DNA from: Phoronis australis
Lineage: Eukaryota; Phoronida; Phoronidae
Assembly: GCA_002633005.1 (NCBI GenBank)
Contig: NMRA01000515.1
Location: 144,558 to 208,557, forward strand
Direction: 5' to 3'
DNA length: 64,000 nt
Part shown: in pieces, positions 58,598 to 64,000 of the stretch
How the letters are laid out: each line of letters begins with the position of its first letter
Numbering within the stretch: the stretch's first letter is position 1
Translations under genes and position numbers: made by a program
The notes under the pieces: generated by a model
Database searches by the model: none
What the model saw: the letters and a program-made list of their open reading frames with translations, nothing else
Told to the model about the DNA's origin: nothing

Positions 58598-60126
58598 ATG
58601 GAAGAACAAGAGGTATAATTCAGTAATTGTCAGAATGATGCAACATGTGCAGCAGCAGGAATTGGCTAAAGCTGTATACTAAATATGCAGCTTTTTTGCG
58701 CTGATGCGGGTAAAAAACAGGCCAGATACTGATAAAATCTGACATAAAATAGTGTCATTAAAAACTAATCTGTTCCTTGCGTAAACTAAATTATTGAATG
58801 GTGTTGGAAAAAATGGCAATCTACTGTTATTCTGCTGCTAAAGGTAGAACGATCATCTGCGTCGGCTTTTAGCGCCATGACATTGCGTCACCTATTGTCC
58901 AGTTTCTTTTTTTGCTGATTCTTCAATCAACTGTTTGTTCTTTCATGAGGTTGCGTACACGTCATTACAAATTATCGGAACTGGTTNAGTGGCACTGTCT
59001 AAACCTGGGGGTTACTCATATTGACAAGATGTCCGCAGGCGTGTACCAAAAATTATAGGTAGGCGGTACTTTTCAATAAATTTTGCTGGGCCTGCGCGGG
59101 GTCCAATAGGCCCCTAAATTTCCTGGCTTCCACAACAGGGGGTCTCTCAGCAATTTTTGGTACACGCCTTTGGGCACCTTGTCAATATCAGACTCAGTGA
59201 CCTCTCCGTGGAAGCCTTCCTGGAAGGCTATAATGAAAACTGATCTAAGATCCTCTTGTGCAATAACTTAACAATTGTCCACGTCTTTTGCAGACACTGG
59301 AACTATAAAAAAACAATCGAAGGGAACTGCACAACAAGAGACAAGAAATGATCAGATGACACATTCAACAGTGTTCAAAGACAAAGTTACAATGTTCGCG
59401 TTACCTATCGCCAGTCGAACTCTCCTAACAATAGAAACCAAATAACTTGAGTTCTCCCACAGAGGGCAATCAAAGAATATTTGTTTTGGTGTTTGGTTTG
59501 GAGGAGTTGATGAAGAGTTAATTAACGTTTTTTTCTTGTAACCTTTTCTCGCTGAAGTGCGACACTCGTATAAGTCACATCCATAGACAAATTCTCGTTG
59601 GCTAAAATGAGTCACTCACCAATACTCAATTCTGTATTTTTTACACTGGTTAGTTACTGACTAACCCAATGTCAATGACTGAGTGAGTGACAGTGAAGCA
59701 AATTGATCACGGACAAGGACCGCGGCCAAGGGCAAAGCTATGGAAGAACAAGAGGTATAATTCTGTAATTGTCAGATTGATGCAACATGTGCAGCAGCAG
59801 GAATTGGCTAAAGCTGTATACTAAATATGCAGCTTTTTGCGCTGATGCGGGTAAAAAACAGGCCAGATACTGATAAAATCTGACACAAAATAGTGTCATT
59901 AAAAACTAATCTTTTTCTTGCGTAAACTAAATTATTGAATGGTGTTGGAAAAAATGGCAATCTATTATTATTCTGCTGCTAAAGGTAGAACGATCATCTG
60001 CGTTGGCTTTTAGCGCCATGACATTGCGTCACCTATTGTCCAGTTTCTTTTTTTGCTGATTCTTCAATCAACTGTTTGTTCTTTCATGAGGTTGCGTACA
60101 CGTCATTACAAATTATCGGAACTGGT
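57760..60126. repeat. ~1.2-kb duplication joined by a single N (58987)
   Basis: 57760-58986 and 58988-60126 match closely, with scattered substitutions and small indels (for example a 70-base insertion present only in the first). This is the pattern of two alleles concatenated. It carries gene E's proposed first exon twice (58598-58612 and 59740-59754). Confidence 0.85.
58182..58251. mobile_element. 70-base palindromic MITE with 7-base target duplication
   Basis: The insert starts CACAGACACCTTTAAGTAGC and ends with its near reverse complement (...GGTGCCTGTG). It is flanked by GTTCGCG on both sides (58175-58181 and 58252-58258). The second copy of the surrounding sequence has a single GTTCGCG at the same place (about 59394-59400), that is, an empty site. 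CA...TG ends and a 7-8-base duplication would fit hAT-type mobilisation. Confidence 0.85.
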
Positions 60127-63100
60127 TTAACTTCATGATAAGTTTTTAGAATTTTGATACCTGCAAACTGAATTTCTCAACAAATTTTATGCTGTTGCAA
60201 AGCTGTCATCTTCTCCCGAGAGGTGTCGCAAAATTTTAGGAAGTGGTACATGCGTGTGACATGACCGTACTGTTTTCAAAACAATGAAATGCTTGTCATC
60301 ATTACAAAATGTGAAGAATTACGCAAGAAAATAATGTTTATTAGATTGTTTTTCACTTAAACGGCAATATCGGCACGCTGAGTGTCGGTTAATTCACAGA
60401 TTTTGCATGCACCCCGTCTGGTCTTTAGCCCTACATGTTGATACAAGTTTCACGGCAAGGTGTCAAGCAGCAGTAGTACCCTGGCTGTGTGCAATTTTGA
60501 GGTCTGTCCCCGTTGAACACACAGTGGTATCTAGCTGTATTTTTATGATAGTCTTCATACAGCTGACTTGTTGGCTACAGCAGTAGCAACACTAAATTAC
60601 ATGCTTCTATAATTCAAGCACTATAGCTACTGCATCGGACAAAGTTTTTAAAAAAAATGTGGGCATTGTTAGAACTCGGTATTGAAAAATGAAAAAGGCA
60701 AATTTGACAATTATTTCAGCCTGAAATTGATGAGATTTTGACTTGGTAGTTACCCAGTCTTGAACCCGGGACCTCCTGTGCCAAAGTTAGTAGTCCTAAC
60801 CAGTTGGCCCAAGAGCAATTTTCCATTGGCAAGACATGCCTTTATGATACTGCACTTAGTAGATTTACCACGAGCATCCTTTATAAACTATGTGATGATG
60901 GAAATAATGCCAAATCTTACTCAATTGCTCATTTTTACCTTTTTGGTCACTTTTTTCTTTTTTGGTAAATATCTGCAGGAACGTACCAATTTGGCTCCGT
61001 TATTAGGTCACACTGTAAGGATAGTTTGTGCTCATAATCACAATACATTACGGCATTTTCCTGTTCAGTGACTTTACCAGACGTAGAGGGTTGTGAGCCT
61101 GTGATATCATATAGCATCTAGCTCCTTTGTTAACTGCCAAGCACAGTCTTTTGTCTGGTATGACAACAGGCGGGCCAATTATCTACCAGGCTTATTACAA
61201 ACCACCTGTGAACACATTCAAACCCAGAGTGAATTGGTATGTTCAGAAAGAATAGACTGTCGTAACTTCGGTTGTAGTCGCATCATTTTGGCAATTCAAA
61301 AACCAAACATGATCAGCATTTGACGAGGAATTCAGAAATGCTATTGGTTTATGTTCAAATATGTTATAACTTCACTTTTATTTTTAACAGCACAGCCCAG
61401 TCAGGCTAGATATGATTTTATTGGAGATTAGAGCAATTATCGAATAAAAGAGAGCTGGCTCTCCAACTATAAATGCCAGAATGGAGTTAATCAGTCGTGC
61501 AAGATATTGGCTTCAGGAGTCATCTTCCCAACTTGTTGTTGGGCTATAGAATCGAACAAGTTGGGATCAACGGGAAAACGCCGTAATGATTTTCATTGTA
61601 TGTAGGAAGTCTTGGGAAACTGCACATCCTATTTTGATTTTTCTCTTAGTATCAAGTGTCAGGAATGGTGACAGTGACTGACCCAAAGTCAAAGCGGGCA
61701 CAGCGTGTTCAGTTGATACTGATGCCAGAATCACTCCTGATACAAGCTCCGTTCAAGCAGGTAAATGAACACACCTGAGAGGTCTGCGTTTTGCATTTAT
61801 CATACTAACACTTTTTCGCAATACATACACACATGATGTAAAAACCTTAAAGTTATGTGAATCTCCATTTTTGGCTAACTTCTCAGAGATGGCTGATTGA
61901 ATTCCTGTGCAACTTCTAAATGTACCGTACTTTGTGGATTACTCTCCGTGCTATTAGGAATTGTTTTGAAAGTGTTACACTTGGCATGAATGCTATCAGA
62001 AATACTTTCTGAGTTTTTATGAAAAGAATCAATGTTTCATAATATAAAAATGAAATGATAGTTTAAAAAATTGAAACAGCGTTTTTGAGATTTTATCTTG
62101 AACATTTGGTCATGATATTGATGCCATTGCTTTGCTTTGAAAGTACTTTTCTTTTTTAACTAATTTTTTATGAAAAGGTAATGGCCACGTGACCCATTAA
62201 CAACAAATTGGAATAAAGTAAAAGTCACATTCTGCAGGCTTTCCTGTTTTTGAAAATGTGACGTTTACCTGGTTAAAGAAATTTCTAGGTATTTGAAAAA
62301 ATGCCCAGAGTGGTCACTAAGGTCACCTATTATTTTGAGATTTGATTTTTCTGTCTTTATCAGTGGATCATATATACTATCTAGCATAATATTTTATTAA
62401 TAGGAATTGTTAAATGCATATTTCTAAGAATACAATTGTTTGTGTATCAAAGTATTTCGATGCATAAGTTTCATACTTTGTGTACTTTAGGTTTCAACTT
62501 CTGAAGTTGACTGGGTGAACGTGTTCAGAGTACCTTTGGTATGTGCTTATCTTACTCAGTATGACAATGGAGCTGAGCTGCCTTGGTGAGTATAGAATAG
62601 CGTATTCTACAAGGCTATACTTTGTTTTGTTCATAAAATAGCACAATCTCTTAAACAGTATGCACCAATATCAAAGCCACATTTTCATGTCCTTCACTAA
62701 TTTCATACTTGCAGTGTGTTTTTCACAAATGCACGACTACAATTTTTGCATTAAATCCCATGCTTTAAGCTTTTGCATGATGTTAAATTTTTGTTCGGAT
62801 AAATTGTTGAAAAAAATCAGTATAAATCTCATCTCTTTGGTTGTGTTCCTTCAAGGCAGTGCGGAGTGTCAGGGACATAACATAGTGGGGTTAGAAGAGG
62901 TGGAAATTGGTGAAGGGAAGGGGGGGNGAACTTGCCTATATCCCCAAATAGTTTACCTTCTTGTAGACTTGTTCTTTGCTTTGTGTCTACCAATATGTGG
63001 TATGCTAGTGAGTGGACTTAATGCTTATGTTTTTAACATGTGTTGTGTGTTGTTGAAGGTCAAGTAAATTTGAAGTGATTTCTGCGACGGGTACAAGGTC

Positions 63101-63816
63101 TGGCCACATTCAGTGCAATGACAGTGCTACAATGGTGTCTTGGATAGAGAGCATAACACGCAATATAAAGGAGGCTAATAAACATTTTGTAAGTGAACTC
63201 CTTATTTTGCAAGGAGATTTTAGTAGTTTTTTTTATTTCTTGGTTTATAAATTGGGCTTCACAGGGGTACTCAAGTACTACAGTATGGTATGTATCAATA
63301 GTAGGAAAATACCAGTGAAATACCTATAGCAAAAGTACCAGACAGGTTTTCTTATCATCTCTTAGCCAATTCAGCTACTTGAAATATGCTCAATATTTAC
63401 TTCATCAGTTTTAATATGCTCCACTTATCGACAACAAACACCATCTCTCACGTCGAATATGGGTTGGGTGAAACTACAAAGCAGTTATTAATAAGTGGCT
63501 GACAGATCATCCGCTTACAGGTACACATGAAGACAAGATACTGTTCCTTTAGTGTATGACTCTTATACTTAAGGGAAGGTTGCGGTCGAAGCTTGCTGTC
63601 AATGTTTGCTTTTGACATCTTAAAATAGCAATGTGAAATGTTAAAGTTTTGTTTATTGATAAATTATTGTTGGAAACCATATCTATAATGAAATATTGAT
63701 ATCGTATCAATCATTGAGTCATAGTGTGCAGTCCTATTTTGTAAATTAGTTCAAGATGGGTATGTCTGTGATGTTTCTCAGTCTTATTTTTGACAGCTCT
63801 GTGAGCTTGGTCAATG
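58598..63816 (+). CDS. Gene E: 5' part of a PH-domain protein
   Basis: Supported exons: 61650-61760, 62491-62585 and 63059-63188, plus a 20-base exon at 63797-63816; the first coding exon is proposed at 58598-58612 (MEEQE; duplicate at 59740-59754). Phases agree at all junctions (0, 0, 2, 0, then 2 out). The three main exons make a PH domain: strand YQVSGMVTVTDPKSKRAQRV, then LILMPESLLIQAP, a loop with VDWVNVFRVPLV, later strands SSKFEVISATGTRSGHIQC, and the C-terminal helix VSWIESITRNIKEANKHF with the conserved Trp. PH domains bind phosphoinositides or protein partners at membranes. The protein continues beyond the window. The 5-codon first exon is weak. Which PH family it belongs to is unclear. 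Confidence 0.65.
60127..61649. other. Probable gene E intron, no exon seen
   Basis: Unremarkable AT-rich sequence. A frame at 60760-61071 was examined; it has no splice support or domain. Confidence 0.4.
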
Positions 63817-63837
63817 GTAAGTTTGATGGCAAATAAT

Positions 63838-64000
63838 GTGATCAGAGTAATGTGATCAGAATAATGTGATCAGAGTAATGTGATCAGAATAATGTGATCA
63901 GAGTAATGTGATCAGAATAATGTGATCAGAGTAATGTGATCAGAATAATGTGATCAGAGTAATGTGATCAGAATAATGTGATCAGAGTAATGTGATCAGA
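63838..64000. repeat. 28-base tandem repeat reaching the window edge
   Basis: AGTAATGTGATCAGA alternates with ATAATGTGATCAGA, giving a 14-base unit and a 28-base period that runs to the last base. It may extend further. Confidence 0.9.

Noticed and set aside
58237-59615. Minus-strand frame present in both copies of the 1.2-kb duplication
   Set aside because: Conservation merely reflects that the copies are alleles. I see no domain, and splice support is limited to a weak donor.
1-64000. CRISPR array, bacterial operons or prokaryotic signals
   Set aside because: The tandem repeats have no spacer structure. Spliced genes and poly(A) signals show eukaryotic DNA.

Overview
The window is eukaryotic nuclear DNA, AT-rich, from a draft animal assembly. 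Genes are split into many short exons with GT-AG introns of a few hundred bases to several kilobases. Intergenic and intronic DNA is full of small palindromic (MITE-like) elements, foldbacks, tandem repeats and a probable solo LTR. The protein types (death domain, calcineurin-B-like, TKL/STE-like kinase, PH) and the repeat style suggest a marine invertebrate, perhaps a non-vertebrate deuterostome or a lophotrochozoan; I cannot name the species. Four single-N joins are each flanked by two near-identical copies, which looks like unmerged haplotypes.

Layout. (1) About 1-200 (+): the 3' end of an unidentified gene. (2) 2263-16121 (-), gene A: seven exons, about 314 aa, with a C-terminal death domain and an unrecognised N-terminal half; its 7.2-kb first intron carries MITEs and a higher-order satellite. 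(3) 16122-16873: a compact divergent promoter holding a perfect NF-kappaB-type palindrome. (4) 16874-38993 (+), gene B: 20 exons read in one continuous phase, about 1071 aa. It has a helical (possibly death-fold) N-terminus, a roughly 380-residue region I cannot assign, a protein kinase with intact catalytic motifs, and a C-terminal metallo-beta-lactamase (MBL) domain. (5) 39-48.9 kb: mostly repeats, a 146-base N gap and two weak exon candidates (gene F). (6) 48965-57035 (-), gene D: calcineurin-B-like EF-hands joined to a death domain, about 299 aa. (7) 58.6-63.8 kb (+), gene E: the start of a PH-domain protein that runs towards the right edge, where a tandem repeat begins.

How the genes may work together (inference): A and B share a promoter region with a kappaB-like site. 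A and D have death domains, and B may have a death-fold N-terminus. Death-fold proteins assemble by like-with-like contact, so A, B and D could belong to one innate-immune or cell-death signalling module, with D as a possible Ca2+-type input and B joining a kinase to an MBL-fold hydrolase. The kinase-MBL fusion and the calcineurin-B/death-domain fusion are the least familiar architectures here.

Exons were joined by eye, using splice consensus and phase. Every junction reported for A, B and D preserves frame unless stated otherwise.
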